NCBI GenBank assembly: GCA_016872215.1
Contig: VHAX01000004.1
Location: forward strand, 56,440-120,439
DNA length: 64,000 nt
Source of the DNA: Sphingomonadales bacterium
GTDB taxonomy: Bacteria; Bacteroidota; Bacteroidia; UBA7662
Direction of reading: 5' to 3'
Shown here: piece by piece, positions 54,815-63,170 of the stretch
How the letters are laid out: each line of letters begins with the position of its first letter
Numbering within the stretch: position 1 is the stretch's first letter
The notes under the pieces: generated by a model
What the model was told of the DNA's origin: nothing
Databases searched by the model: none
Seen by the model: the letters and a program-made list of their open reading frames with translations, nothing else
Program-made: the position numbers and the translations under genes

Positions 54815-55167
54815 CCTGCTGTTGGTTCCGGCTGCGTGGGTGCGGGGTGGTGATGGATTTGTAAACGCTGCACCGGCGTCCCATTTCCCAGATGGGCATC
54901 CACGATTTCCCGGGCATCGGTCGACCGTACTCCCCCATACCAGACCCCATCCGGATATACCACCAAGGTGGGCCCTTCTACACAGGCGTCGAGACAAGCG
55001 CAGGCCTGTGCACGCACTCGAACTAAGCAGGAGTTGTCGGTAATTTTCTCCCGGATTGCCTCCCGTAGGGCCTGAACCAACAACTGAGCCTGTTCCTTAC
55101 CACAGCTTTTCTTGGTCGGGTCGCTGCGTTCGTTTTGGCATACGAAAAAGTGTTTGTCGTACTTCAT
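54811..55167 (-). CDS. Thioredoxin-like 2Fe-2S ferredoxin
   Basis: 118 aa from ATG 55167 (MKYDKHFFVCQNERSD), 5 nt after a TATGTTTG promoter box. The cluster ligands of the thioredoxin-like [2Fe-2S] fold are visible as VCQNERSDPTKKSCG and ACACLDACVEGPTLVVYP, about 35 residues apart. The tail is His/Pro-rich (HHHPAPTQPEPTAG). It is directly upstream of queG and overlaps it by 4 bp, so it may donate electrons to the reductase, which is inference. Confidence 0.85.
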   Translation of the reverse strand: MKYDKHFFVCQNERSDPTKKSCGKEQAQLLVQALREAIREKITDNSCLVRVRAQACACLDACVEGPTLVVYPDGVWYGGVRSTDAREIVDAHLGNGTPVQRLQIHHHPAPTQPEPTAG

Positions 55168-55172
55168 AAACA

Positions 55173-55180
55173 CAAACATA
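55173..55180 (-). promoter_or_regulatory. -7 promoter box (TATGTTTG) of the ferredoxin-queG operon
   Basis: Exact TAnnTTTG, only 5 nt (TGTTT) before the ATG at 55167: predicted leaderless or near-leaderless. Confidence 0.55.
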
Positions 55181-55329
55181 CGAAGCATACAAGGTAAACC
55201 TAAGCCATCCTTAGAATACGTAATCATTCGTGGGCATACGACTTCAAACGTATAAATTTGGTAACATTATACAGCACAGGTAAGCAAACAAAATTCTGCT
55301 CAGGCATTCGCATGTATCCTAAAGCTAAT

Positions 55330-55339
55330 GTATGCATAC
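55330..55339. promoter_or_regulatory. 10-bp palindrome GTATGCATAC in the ferredoxin/priA spacer
   Basis: Perfect palindrome in the 237-bp divergent spacer, which also has several CATACG copies (for example near 55177 and 55234). Possible operator; nothing else supports it. Confidence 0.25.
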
Positions 55340-55392
55340 GTAAGCCCTCACTCTTGCGAAGACCTCTTCATGAGATGTGCCTGCCAATCTGC

Positions 55393-55400
55393 TATTTTTG
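55393..55400 (+). promoter_or_regulatory. -7 promoter box (TATTTTTG) of priA
   Basis: Exact TAnnTTTG ending 4 nt (CGGG) before the ATG at 55405: predicted leaderless or near-leaderless. Excludes the long ORF-track start. Confidence 0.55.
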
Positions 55401-55404
55401 CGGG

Positions 55405-57933
55405 ATGCTGGAGGATGCCTGTTATGCCGAGATTTTGTTGCCGCTGCACATCCCCGGCACCTATACATATCAGGTGCCAGAAGCCTTGATTTCAGTCGTT
55501 CAAGTGGGCACACGTGTGGTGGTGCCCCTTGGGCGAACCCGGCTTTTGGCCGGATTGGTATGGTCGCTGCACTCCAATCCGCCAGTTCAGGGCGCGGCAC
55601 GGGAGATCCTGGAGGTGCTCGACGACCGGCCTGTGGTCGATCAGCGTATGCGGAAGTTTTGGGAATGGATGGCGGCCTATTACCTCTGCTATCCCGGCGA
55701 TGTAATGCAGGCCGCCCTGCCCGCCGCCATGCGCATCAGCTCCGAGACTCGCTTCATACGGCATCCCGATTTCGACGCCGAGGCATTCAACCAAGCCTAT
55801 CCCCCGAATAGCGATGAAGCCCTTTTGTTGCGCAGCCTCGCCGCTCTGGAAGGGGAGGAAAATACGGACGGGGCGAAGACACCGGCGGGGGGTTTGGTGG
55901 ATGCGTGCCACAGCATGGGTCAGGTTCAGGTTCAGCAGTTGCTGGGAAGAAAGCTTGTGGGTGGACTTCTCAGACGTATGCTGGCGCAGGGCTGGATTCA
56001 GGCCGAAGAGAATTTGGGGGACAACTACCGCGAGAAGCGGGTTCGCTATTACCAGTTGGCAGAGGTGTATCGGGACGATGTAGCCCTGCGCATCCTGTTG
56101 AATGAGGTAGAACGACGGTCGCCGCGACAAACAGACCTGCTTATGGCCTACCTGCAGGAATCACCCGACCGCGGCTGGGTGGCCCGCACACAATTGCTCG
56201 ACACTAGGAAGACGTACGCACCGGCACTGTTGGCGATGGTGGAGAAAGGAATACTCGATGAAACCACGTTTCGTGTGGACCGGGTGCCTGTGGTTGTGGG
56301 TAGTAGCGAGCCCTTTCGACTGTCGGAGCGACAATGGAAATCCCTCGAGGAGACCGAACAGGCCTGGTCACAGCATCGCCCCGTACTTTTATATGGGTGG
56401 ACCGGCAGCGGAAAAACCCTGCTGTATGTGGAGCTCATCCGCAGAAACCTCGCGGAGGGTGAACAGGCCCTCTACCTGGTGCCCGAAATCGCCCTTACCA
56501 CCCAACTGCTGGAGCGCCTCCGCCGATTTCTTGGGACCGGCATCGCGATGTACCACTCTCGGTTCAGCGACCCGGAACGGGCCGAGATCTGGCAGCAGGT
56601 GGCTGGCGGACAAGCCCGGGTTGTACTGGGTGCGCGATCTGCCGTTTTTCTCCCGTTTCGCAAGCTTGGGATTCTGGTGGTCGACGAGGAACACGACACA
56701 TCATTCAAGCAGGAAGATCCTGTGCCCCGTTACCACGGCCGCGATTCGGCGTTGGTACTGGCTGCATCGCACAACAGCCGGGTGGTTTTGGGCTCGGCAA
56801 CGCCTTCGCTGGAAAGCTGGTATCTGGCCAGTGTAGGCAAATACAGTCTGATTCGACTAGAAGAACGCTACGGGGGCATACACTTGCCCCAAATCCAGAT
56901 GGTGGACCTGCTCGCAGAGCGACGCAGCAATACCCTGAGGGGAGATTTGTCGGGTGCCCTCTGCGGGGCTATTCAGAAAAGGCTCGACCGGAAGGAGCAA
57001 ATCATCCTCCTGCAAAACCGACGCGGCTATGTGCCCTACACGGAATGTACGGATTGCGGATGGACCCCGGGATGCACCGATTGCGATATCACCCTCACAT
57101 TCCACAAAACGCGGCACCGCATGGCGTGTCACTATTGCGGCTTCCAGGCCGTACCAGCTCCGGCTTGCCCAGCTTGTGGCAGCGTACAGTTGCGCACACG
57201 GGGATTTGGTACGGAGAAAATAGAAGAGGAGGTGCTGCAGGTTTTTCCCAACATCCGTTTGGCCCGACTCGATCAGGATGTGGCCCGTAAAAAACATGCG
57301 TATGCCGACATCCTTAAGCGCTTCGAGGAAGGACAGCTCGATCTGTTAGTAGGCACCCAAATGGTGGCCAAGGGGCTTGACTTTGAACGGGTAACGCTTG
57401 TGGGCGTACTTAACGCCGACCAGGGACTCAAAATACCGGATTTTCGGGCGCAGGAGCGTACTTTTCAGCTGTTGAGTCAGGTTAGTGGCCGGTCGGGTCG
57501 ACGAAATGTTCGCGGAGAGGTGCTCATTCAGTCACGTCAGGCACTGCACCCCCTGTTCCACCTCGTTCAGGAGCACAACTACACTGGCTTTGTGAAGGCC
57601 GAATTGGGCAGCCGGCGGGCACACGCCTATCCGCCCTTTGTGCGACTCATCCGTCTGAGTGTTCGCCACCGCGAAGAAGCCAAGGCCTCACGCGCCGCCC
57701 TTTGGCTGGCAGGGGAATTGCGTCGCCTGCTAGGCTCTAGGGTTACGGGTCCCTCTGTGCCGTCTATAGCCCGGCTGCGCAACGAGTACCACCGGGAATT
57801 GCTTCTGAAAATCGAGCGGGACGGCCCTGACCCCGCCGCGGTCAAGCGCCTCGTACGAGAGGCTGTCTCTGCTCTGGAGACAAGTGCTATCGGTCACCAG
57901 TGCCGGATCTGGCTGGATGTGGATCCTTCGTGA
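55405..57933 (+). CDS. priA: Primosomal protein N' (replication restart helicase)
   Basis: 842 aa from ATG 55405 (MLEDACYAEILLPLHIPGTYTYQVPE); 49 extra codons in the ORF track precede the promoter box. The N-terminal DNA-binding domain is followed by a superfamily 2 helicase: Walker A LLYGWTGSGKTLLYVEL (about residue 331), DEEHDTSFKQ (Walker B, DEEH), the zinc-binding cysteine set CTDCGWTPGCTDCD...CHYCGF...CPACGS (about 548-595), then helicase domain 2 with GTQMVAKGLDF and VSGRSGRR. Restarts stalled forks. Confidence 0.95.
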   Translation: MLEDACYAEILLPLHIPGTYTYQVPEALISVVQVGTRVVVPLGRTRLLAGLVWSLHSNPPVQGAAREILEVLDDRPVVDQRMRKFWEWMAAYYLCYPGDVMQAALPAAMRISSETRFIRHPDFDAEAFNQAYPPNSDEALLLRSLAALEGEENTDGAKTPAGGLVDACHSMGQVQVQQLLGRKLVGGLLRRMLAQGWIQAEENLGDNYREKRVRYYQLAEVYRDDVALRILLNEVERRSPRQTDLLMAYLQESPDRGWVARTQLLDTRKTYAPALLAMVEKGILDETTFRVDRVPVVVGSSEPFRLSERQWKSLEETEQAWSQHRPVLLYGWTGSGKTLLYVELIRRNLAEGEQALYLVPEIALTTQLLERLRRFLGTGIAMYHSRFSDPERAEIWQQVAGGQARVVLGARSAVFLPFRKLGILVVDEEHDTSFKQEDPVPRYHGRDSALVLAASHNSRVVLGSATPSLESWYLASVGKYSLIRLEERYGGIHLPQIQMVDLLAERRSNTLRGDLSGALCGAIQKRLDRKEQIILLQNRRGYVPYTECTDCGWTPGCTDCDITLTFHKTRHRMACHYCGFQAVPAPACPACGSVQLRTRGFGTEKIEEEVLQVFPNIRLARLDQDVARKKHAYADILKRFEEGQLDLLVGTQMVAKGLDFERVTLVGVLNADQGLKIPDFRAQERTFQLLSQVSGRSGRRNVRGEVLIQSRQALHPLFHLVQEHNYTGFVKAELGSRRAHAYPPFVRLIRLSVRHREEAKASRAALWLAGELRRLLGSRVTGPSVPSIARLRNEYHRELLLKIERDGPDPAAVKRLVREAVSALETSAIGHQCRIWLDVDPS

Positions 57934-58018
57934 AATTTAAGAGAAATAGTATCGTAATATTGCTCATTAATTATTTAGTATTGCATTCTGTAAGTTACAC
58001 AACCTAAAAATCGTAAGT

Positions 58019-58357
58019 ATGGATGCACAGAGAGTTGATATGTTCATGATGGCCAATTCGAAGTTTTTTGAAAGTCACCATTTGATGCAGGTGAGAGATC
58101 GAATGTTGGCACTCGACGACAGCCGATGGATGATGGTCCAATCCTTGTCCTTTTATGACCCCACCACATGCTTAATCGTCTCGCTACTGGGAGGTGTACT
58201 GGGAATAGATCGGTTCATAATTGGTGACATCGGGATGGGTGTAGGAAAATTGCTGACCTTTGGCGGTTGTGGGATTTGGACTATCATTGATTATTTTTTA
58301 ATCATGGGAGCCGCGAGGGAAAAGAATCTGGATAAGCTGACCCGAGCCATTATTTAA
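58019..58357 (+). CDS. TM2 domain-containing protein
   Basis: 112 aa. A polar N-terminus of about 45 residues (MDAQRVDMFMMANSKFFESHH) precedes the TM2 domain: two helices (CLIVSLLGGVLGIDRFIIG and VGKLLTFGGCGIWTIIDYFLI) with the short DRFIIGDIGMG turn and a final IMGAAREKN. Family function unknown; TM2 domains occur in diverse membrane proteins. It opens a four-gene AT-richer run (TM2, DUF2752, DUF4870-like, M48), 10 bp before the next gene. Confidence 0.85.
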   Translation: MDAQRVDMFMMANSKFFESHHLMQVRDRMLALDDSRWMMVQSLSFYDPTTCLIVSLLGGVLGIDRFIIGDIGMGVGKLLTFGGCGIWTIIDYFLIMGAAREKNLDKLTRAII

Positions 58358-58366
58358 CAGGGAGAT

Positions 58367-58783
58367 ATGAAATCAGGCAAACGACAGGTTTATGTTGTCT
58401 TGCTACTTGTCGGATTTGCTGGTTACCTGTGGCTTGGATGGTCATTATCAGGGACTGGTTCGATAAGTGAAGGGCAGGGGGTTTGCTTATTTAAGTCTAT
58501 TTCCGGTTACCCGTGCCCTGCTTGTGGAACGACGCGCAGTATGGTTCATCTTTTTTCGGGTGATTTCACAGGTTCATTACGCATCAATCCGCTGGGCATA
58601 ATTTCATTAATAATGCTGCTGGTTGTCCCATTGTGGGCTTTATGTGATGTGTTATCAGGACAAAGAGGAATTTTTTGTCTCTACAGATCAGCAGAACTTT
58701 GGATTCGCAAGCCTGGCATGGCGATTCCATTTTTGCTAATTCTGCTGGCGAACTGGATTTGGGGTATTTCAAAAGGGCTTTAG
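58367..58783 (+). CDS. DUF2752 membrane protein
   Basis: 138 aa with three hydrophobic helices. The family signature CPACGTTRSMVHLFSGDFTG (Cys-Pro-x-Cys-Gly-x-Thr-Arg) is intact, followed by SLRINPLGIISLIMLL. The cysteine pair may bind metal or a thiol partner, but the role is unknown. It is 10 bp after the TM2 gene and ends 1 bp before the next start. Confidence 0.85.
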   Translation: MKSGKRQVYVVLLLVGFAGYLWLGWSLSGTGSISEGQGVCLFKSISGYPCPACGTTRSMVHLFSGDFTGSLRINPLGIISLIMLLVVPLWALCDVLSGQRGIFCLYRSAELWIRKPGMAIPFLLILLANWIWGISKGL

Positions 58784-58784
58784 C

Positions 58785-59210
58785 TTGCCGGACATTTTCC
58801 CTTATACGCCTTCCGAACACGAATCTGAAAAGGCATCGGGAAGCTACTTAATGTCGCTTGTCGCTGCCTTTGCGGGGCTTCCTCTACCGATTCTGAATCT
58901 TCTGGCAACATTTGTTTTTTACATCGGAAATCGCCGGGGCACCTATTTTGTTCGTTGGCATTGCATGCAGGCATTGCTGTCGCAACTTTCACTTCTATTC
59001 ATCAATAGTACCGGTTTTTGGTGGACCATTTCCCTGATTTTTACCGATGAGCCTTTAACGGATTCATATTTGGCTTATATGCTTACAGCTGTAATATGCA
59101 ACATAATTGAGTTTATAGCAACCATACAAGCTGCCATCAAGACCCGCCGGGGAGAACATGTGGAGTGGTTTCTTTTTGGCCCCCTTACACACCTGCTGTG
59201 CAAGCCATGA
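58785..59210 (+). CDS. DUF4870-like membrane protein
   Basis: 141 aa from a TTG at 58785, 1 bp after the DUF2752 stop. The N-terminus (EHESEKASGSYLMSLVAAFAGLPLPI) with ATFVFYIGNRRGTYFVRWHC looks like DUF4870 proteins; three to four helices. Start uncertain: the ATG in SYLMSL would give a protein without the charged lead. The stop overlaps the M48 start by 4 bp (ATGA), so all four genes of the run are tightly coupled. Confidence 0.7.
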   Translation: MPDIFPYTPSEHESEKASGSYLMSLVAAFAGLPLPILNLLATFVFYIGNRRGTYFVRWHCMQALLSQLSLLFINSTGFWWTISLIFTDEPLTDSYLAYMLTAVICNIIEFIATIQAAIKTRRGEHVEWFLFGPLTHLLCKP

Positions 59211-60034
59211 GATTGGTTTTCAAACAGTTTTTAGTTCTTTTGGTTGGGTTTATACTGATTTGGGCTGTATTATCAACCATGGAATGGGTCAAATTGCTGC
59301 GGATAAAGGAAAACACTCAAGCGACAGAGGATAAAATCGGAAAGCTATTGTGGGAGCAAATAAGCAATTCAGAAACTGTTTTGGAAAGAAGGAGTGTCAC
59401 AGAACCGATGGATGAACTTTTATCGCGGCTTTGTTCACGAAATGGGATTGAAAAGTCGAGATTCCGTTTGCATATTGTCGATAATTCGGAAATTAATGCT
59501 TTTGCCATGCCCGGTGGGCACATTGTTGTGTACACAGGCCTGCTCGAAGAAACACACAATGAAGCTGAAATTATGGGCATTCTCGCTCATGAGATGTCGC
59601 ACGTTCTGTTACGTCACGTGATGAAAAGTTTGGGGGCAGAAGTTGGTATGACAGTTTTGGCCAATGCGGCATCGGGTGGCATAGGAGGTGAGACGCTCAA
59701 TCAAATGGCCAAATTCTTGGCCCAGGGCGCCTACAGCCGCTCTTTGGAAGAAGAGGCCGACCGCAATACCGTTCAATTACTAGTGTCGTCTGGAATTTCT
59801 CCATTACCCATGGCAGATTTCTTGAAACGAATGACGAAGGAAGACAAAAAAGACATACTCGAATCGGAATGGCTCAGTACACATCCAGATGCCCAAAAAA
59901 GAGCAAAAAACATCAGCCAATGGGCAGGAGCTGATACGATTACGGTTGCTCCAGTATTGAGTAATCGTAGCTGGCAGAAATTGAGAGAGGGAATCCGGTC
60001 AGATGACCAAATAGGCTATCAGAATTTGAATTAA
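59207..60034 (+). CDS. M48-family membrane metallopeptidase
   Basis: 275 aa from ATG 59207 (MRLVFKQFLVLLVGF); the ORF-track GTG start is in the previous gene. One N-terminal transmembrane helix, then a periplasmic M48 catalytic domain: AFAMPGGHIVVYTGLL, the zinc motif ILAHEMSHVLLRHV (HEMSH) and the third ligand in SLEEEADRNTVQLL. Shorter than HtpX and with a single anchor, like BepA/Oma1-type proteases. It probably trims or degrades membrane or envelope proteins, perhaps those coded just upstream, which is inference. Confidence 0.9.
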   Translation: MRLVFKQFLVLLVGFILIWAVLSTMEWVKLLRIKENTQATEDKIGKLLWEQISNSETVLERRSVTEPMDELLSRLCSRNGIEKSRFRLHIVDNSEINAFAMPGGHIVVYTGLLEETHNEAEIMGILAHEMSHVLLRHVMKSLGAEVGMTVLANAASGGIGGETLNQMAKFLAQGAYSRSLEEEADRNTVQLLVSSGISPLPMADFLKRMTKEDKKDILESEWLSTHPDAQKRAKNISQWAGADTITVAPVLSNRSWQKLREGIRSDDQIGYQNLN

Positions 60035-60060
60035 TGGTGTCTAATTCTATGCGCCTTTCC

Positions 60061-60068
60061 TATTTTCG
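60061..60068 (+). promoter_or_regulatory. -7 promoter box (TATTTTCG) upstream of the thioredoxin-like gene
   Basis: One mismatch to TAnnTTTG, 22 nt before the ATG at 60091. Supports the start used here and a separate unit from the M48 gene. Confidence 0.4.
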
Positions 60069-60090
60069 CATCTCTATTCGCCAATCGCTC

Positions 60091-61470
60091 ATGAAAATGA
60101 AACCAAACCGCCTTTGCATCAACCTTCAGCCTATCTACGGGCTAACGGTGCTTATCCTCCCCCTGTTCCTGCTTGTGTTCGTATGCACCACAAGCCTGAA
60201 GGGGCAATCACTACGCGGTACGCTCAAGGCTGAACCAGGCACCGAACTGTTGCTGGTGGGTTTTACGGTAAACGAACTCGACACGGTGGCCAAAGGCTCC
60301 GCAGGGATGGGGGGAAGCTTTATGCTCACGCCCACGGCTCTAACCTATCATGGGATGTATCGCCTGATGTGGAAGGGAGAAGGGGTGGATCTCGTATGGG
60401 ACGGAGGCAATATTCAGTTCACGCACTTTGGAGGTGACAGCGTGGAGGTGCGGGAGGGTATCGCCTGGAAAGAATACCGACGGCTTACCCGCATGCTGGG
60501 GGAGCTCAGGAGAAAGGAACAATTGCTGAGGCGGTTGTTGACCGATTTCGCCGACGACAAAGGACTCGCAGCAGAGGCCGGACGGAGTTTGCAGCGGGTA
60601 GCGGCGCGCACAGACAGCCTTAAGCAGGCGGTCGACAGGGCGCCGGCGGGAGACCTCGTTTTGGGTATGTTGCGCTTCGAATGGCCGTTTATCGGGCGCG
60701 GAAAGGAAGATTTGGAGGCAGAGTTGAAGCCGGGCCGATACCTGTCGCTTTTGTCACTCGACGACAGCAGCGCCTTGCACCACCCCCACCTCAGTCGCCA
60801 TATTGTGGAGTATTTTGGAATGTATGAGCCTACCGAAGAAGCCTCTGAGGACCTGCAGGCCCTTCTTTTTATGAATAGCATCCTCGAAAAGCTTGAACGA
60901 TCGCATCCGGCATATTTCTATCCGGTCAGCGATTTTCTGCGGATGGGGATGGAGTCAATGAATAGAGCCGGCGCCCTGCAGTTGCTGGCCATGAAAGTGA
61001 GTGCACGTGAGGCTTGTGACAATCCGGAGTTGGAGCAGCGACTCAAAGGGCAGCTGAATCGCTATCTGGCCGTTTTGCCCGGCATGAAGGCACCCGACCT
61101 CGATTCGTTGTACACCACCGATGGCCGGTATTCCCTGCTTAAACCTTCGGGTGGTCTTTATATTTTTTGGAGATCGGGCTGCAGTCACTGCCTGGAACAG
61201 CTCCCCGTGATCATGGAACGCTGGAAGTCGAAATCACCCCAGTTAAAGGTTACAACGATTAGTCTCGACACCGCACCGGAGGGCTGGCTCAAAGCCATCG
61301 GGGGATGGCAGGGATGGACTCACCTACGCGATCCGGCTGGTCAATTGGGCACCAATGCCGCCAACTATCTGCTGGTTGCCACACCTGTGTATATGTGGGT
61401 CGACCCCTCCGGCACCATCATCGATATTTTCAGAAGCGAAAGTCAGCTCTTTACCAAGATGGGCTGGTAG
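60091..61470 (+). CDS. Exported protein with DUF4369-like and thioredoxin-like domains
   Basis: 459 aa from ATG 60091 (MKMKPNRLCINLQPIYG); the ORF-track ATG at 60034 is an alternative. Signal peptide (LTVLILPLFLLVFVCTTSLKG), then an N-terminal beta-domain (GTLKAEPGTELLLVGFTVNELDTV) as in Bacteroidota DUF4369/TlpA-type proteins, a helical middle, and a C-terminal thioredoxin-like domain with the CxxC in FWRSGCSHCLEQLPVIMERW. Likely a periplasmic or outer-membrane-facing thiol protein. It starts after the M48 gene and has its own promoter box. Confidence 0.8.
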   Translation: MKMKPNRLCINLQPIYGLTVLILPLFLLVFVCTTSLKGQSLRGTLKAEPGTELLLVGFTVNELDTVAKGSAGMGGSFMLTPTALTYHGMYRLMWKGEGVDLVWDGGNIQFTHFGGDSVEVREGIAWKEYRRLTRMLGELRRKEQLLRRLLTDFADDKGLAAEAGRSLQRVAARTDSLKQAVDRAPAGDLVLGMLRFEWPFIGRGKEDLEAELKPGRYLSLLSLDDSSALHHPHLSRHIVEYFGMYEPTEEASEDLQALLFMNSILEKLERSHPAYFYPVSDFLRMGMESMNRAGALQLLAMKVSAREACDNPELEQRLKGQLNRYLAVLPGMKAPDLDSLYTTDGRYSLLKPSGGLYIFWRSGCSHCLEQLPVIMERWKSKSPQLKVTTISLDTAPEGWLKAIGGWQGWTHLRDPAGQLGTNAANYLLVATPVYMWVDPSGTIIDIFRSESQLFTKMGW

Positions 61471-61545
61471 TGCGTTCCGTATTTCGCGGCATCCTGCACC
61501 CCTGTCTTGCTCCCACGACTCGGGTGTTTTGGGCCACAATTGACG

Positions 61546-61553
61546 TATATTCG
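61546..61553 (+). promoter_or_regulatory. -7 promoter box (TATATTCG) of the M17 aminopeptidase gene
   Basis: TATATTCG, one mismatch to TAnnTTTG, giving a leader of about 85 nt that contains the hairpin at 61593. Confidence 0.4.
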
Positions 61554-61592
61554 CACCCCTCATCTGTATTCGCTTTTTGCGCTTGCGGGGAG

Positions 61593-61614
61593 CCCTTTCA
61601 GACTTCTGGAAGGG
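61593..61614 (+). promoter_or_regulatory. Hairpin in the leader of the aminopeptidase gene
   Basis: CCCTTTCAGA-CT-TCTGGAAGGG, a 9-10 bp stem (one T-G pair) 27 nt before the ATG at 61641. No T-run, so a leader structure rather than an obvious terminator. Confidence 0.4.
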
Positions 61615-61640
61615 ACTAACGAACCATTAATCAACCTACA

Positions 61641-63170
61641 ATGAGCCATACACATCTGCCTCCGCGCCCCCGTATGTCCCCACCCAGGTTGATGCTGTCA
61701 GCAAATGGGGTCATTGCACCCCACGATGCTTCACGGGTTTGGTTGAGCCGCGCTGCAGGCTCGTCGCTGCCGGCCTATTTGGGTGCGAACCGGTCATATG
61801 TGGAGCGCAGGTTGTCGAAGAAGGGAGGCGTATTGCCCGTACACACATTGCCCAACCTATGTTGGGTGATCTGGCAAAAGGAGGAACGGAACGATTCGGA
61901 ATCCGATGGAGCGGAATCGGTACAACAGCATTCCAAGCGAATGGAAGCATTGAGGCAGATGGGGTGCCAGCTCCAGAAGTCACTCCTCGCCGAGGAGGTC
62001 GAAGCTGTATGGCTGGAAGGCGATGCCCAGGCCGATGAAATGTTGGCCTTAGCAGAGGGACTCGGGTTGGCGGCCTACCGCTTCCGGACGTACATGAAGT
62101 CACCCGAAAAACCACCAGTTGATCTGGCCGAAATCCACCTGTGTCACCCCACAATAGAGCAAACGGAAGTCGACGAACTGTCTGCCGCATGGGAGGCCGT
62201 TTACACCGCCCGAGATTGGGTCAATGAGCCCCAGAGCTATCTAACGGCATCGCAATTCGCTGAAGAAGTGTTGCAGTGGTCGACCCAAACCGGATTCAGA
62301 GCGGAGATTTTTCACAAGAAGCAAATTGAAAGCCTGAAGATGGGCGGATTGCTGGCGGTTAATAAGGGCTCTGTTCAACCGCCTGTGTTTATGGTGTTGG
62401 AATGGAAGCCCGAAAAAACCCGCGGGAGAGGTGTAAAGCAGCAAAAGCCCATAGTACTGGTAGGCAAAGGGGTGGTTTATGATACGGGTGGACTCAGTCT
62501 GAAGCCAACGCCGGGCAGCATGGACAGCATGAAATGCGATATGGCCGGAGCGGCGGTGGTGGCGGCCACCATTGGAGCAGCGGCCCGCATGCGCCTGCCG
62601 ATGCATTTGGTGGGACTCATTCCCGCAACCGACAATCGTCCGTCTGGTGAAGCTTATGCCCCCGGGGATGTCATCACCATTTCCGACGGCACCACCGTGG
62701 AGGTGTTGAACACCGATGCAGAAGGTCGACTCATATTGGCCGATGCTCTGCACTACGCTAAGAAATATGAGCCACGACTAGTGGTGGACCTGGCCACCCT
62801 CACTGGATCAGCCGTGCTGGCCATTGGATCGCAGGGTGCCGTGGTGATGGGCACGGCCGACCCCGAAACACTGACTTCATTCGAGCAGTCAGGGCTCAAC
62901 GTTCATGAGCGGGTGGCCCCCTTCCCTTTATGGGACGAATACGGGGAAATGCTCAAAAGCCACATAGCGGATCTGAAGAACATAGGTGGACGAGAAGCAG
63001 GTGCCATCACGGCCGGTAAGTTCCTTCAGCACTTCACAAACTATCCCTGGGTACACATCGATATTGCGGGTCCCGCGTTTCTCGACGGTGAAAGCAGCTA
63101 TCGCGGCAAGCATGGCACCGGATTCGGGGTACGTCTATTGCTTCATTTTCTTAAAAAGCATGTTCATTGA
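61641..63170 (+). CDS. M17-family leucyl aminopeptidase
   Basis: 509 aa hexameric dinuclear aminopeptidase: variable N-terminal domain, then the catalytic domain with VLVGKGVVYDTGGLSLKPT, MKCDMAGAAVV (metal Asp), the NTDAEGRLILADALHYAKKY motif and GREAGAITAGKFL. The N-terminus is longer than the core and starts with a Pro-rich segment. Cleaves N-terminal residues from peptides. The stop overlaps the pdxA TTG start by 4 bp (TTGA). Confidence 0.93.
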   Translation: MSHTHLPPRPRMSPPRLMLSANGVIAPHDASRVWLSRAAGSSLPAYLGANRSYVERRLSKKGGVLPVHTLPNLCWVIWQKEERNDSESDGAESVQQHSKRMEALRQMGCQLQKSLLAEEVEAVWLEGDAQADEMLALAEGLGLAAYRFRTYMKSPEKPPVDLAEIHLCHPTIEQTEVDELSAAWEAVYTARDWVNEPQSYLTASQFAEEVLQWSTQTGFRAEIFHKKQIESLKMGGLLAVNKGSVQPPVFMVLEWKPEKTRGRGVKQQKPIVLVGKGVVYDTGGLSLKPTPGSMDSMKCDMAGAAVVAATIGAAARMRLPMHLVGLIPATDNRPSGEAYAPGDVITISDGTTVEVLNTDAEGRLILADALHYAKKYEPRLVVDLATLTGSAVLAIGSQGAVVMGTADPETLTSFEQSGLNVHERVAPFPLWDEYGEMLKSHIADLKNIGGREAGAITAGKFLQHFTNYPWVHIDIAGPAFLDGESSYRGKHGTGFGVRLLLHFLKKHVH

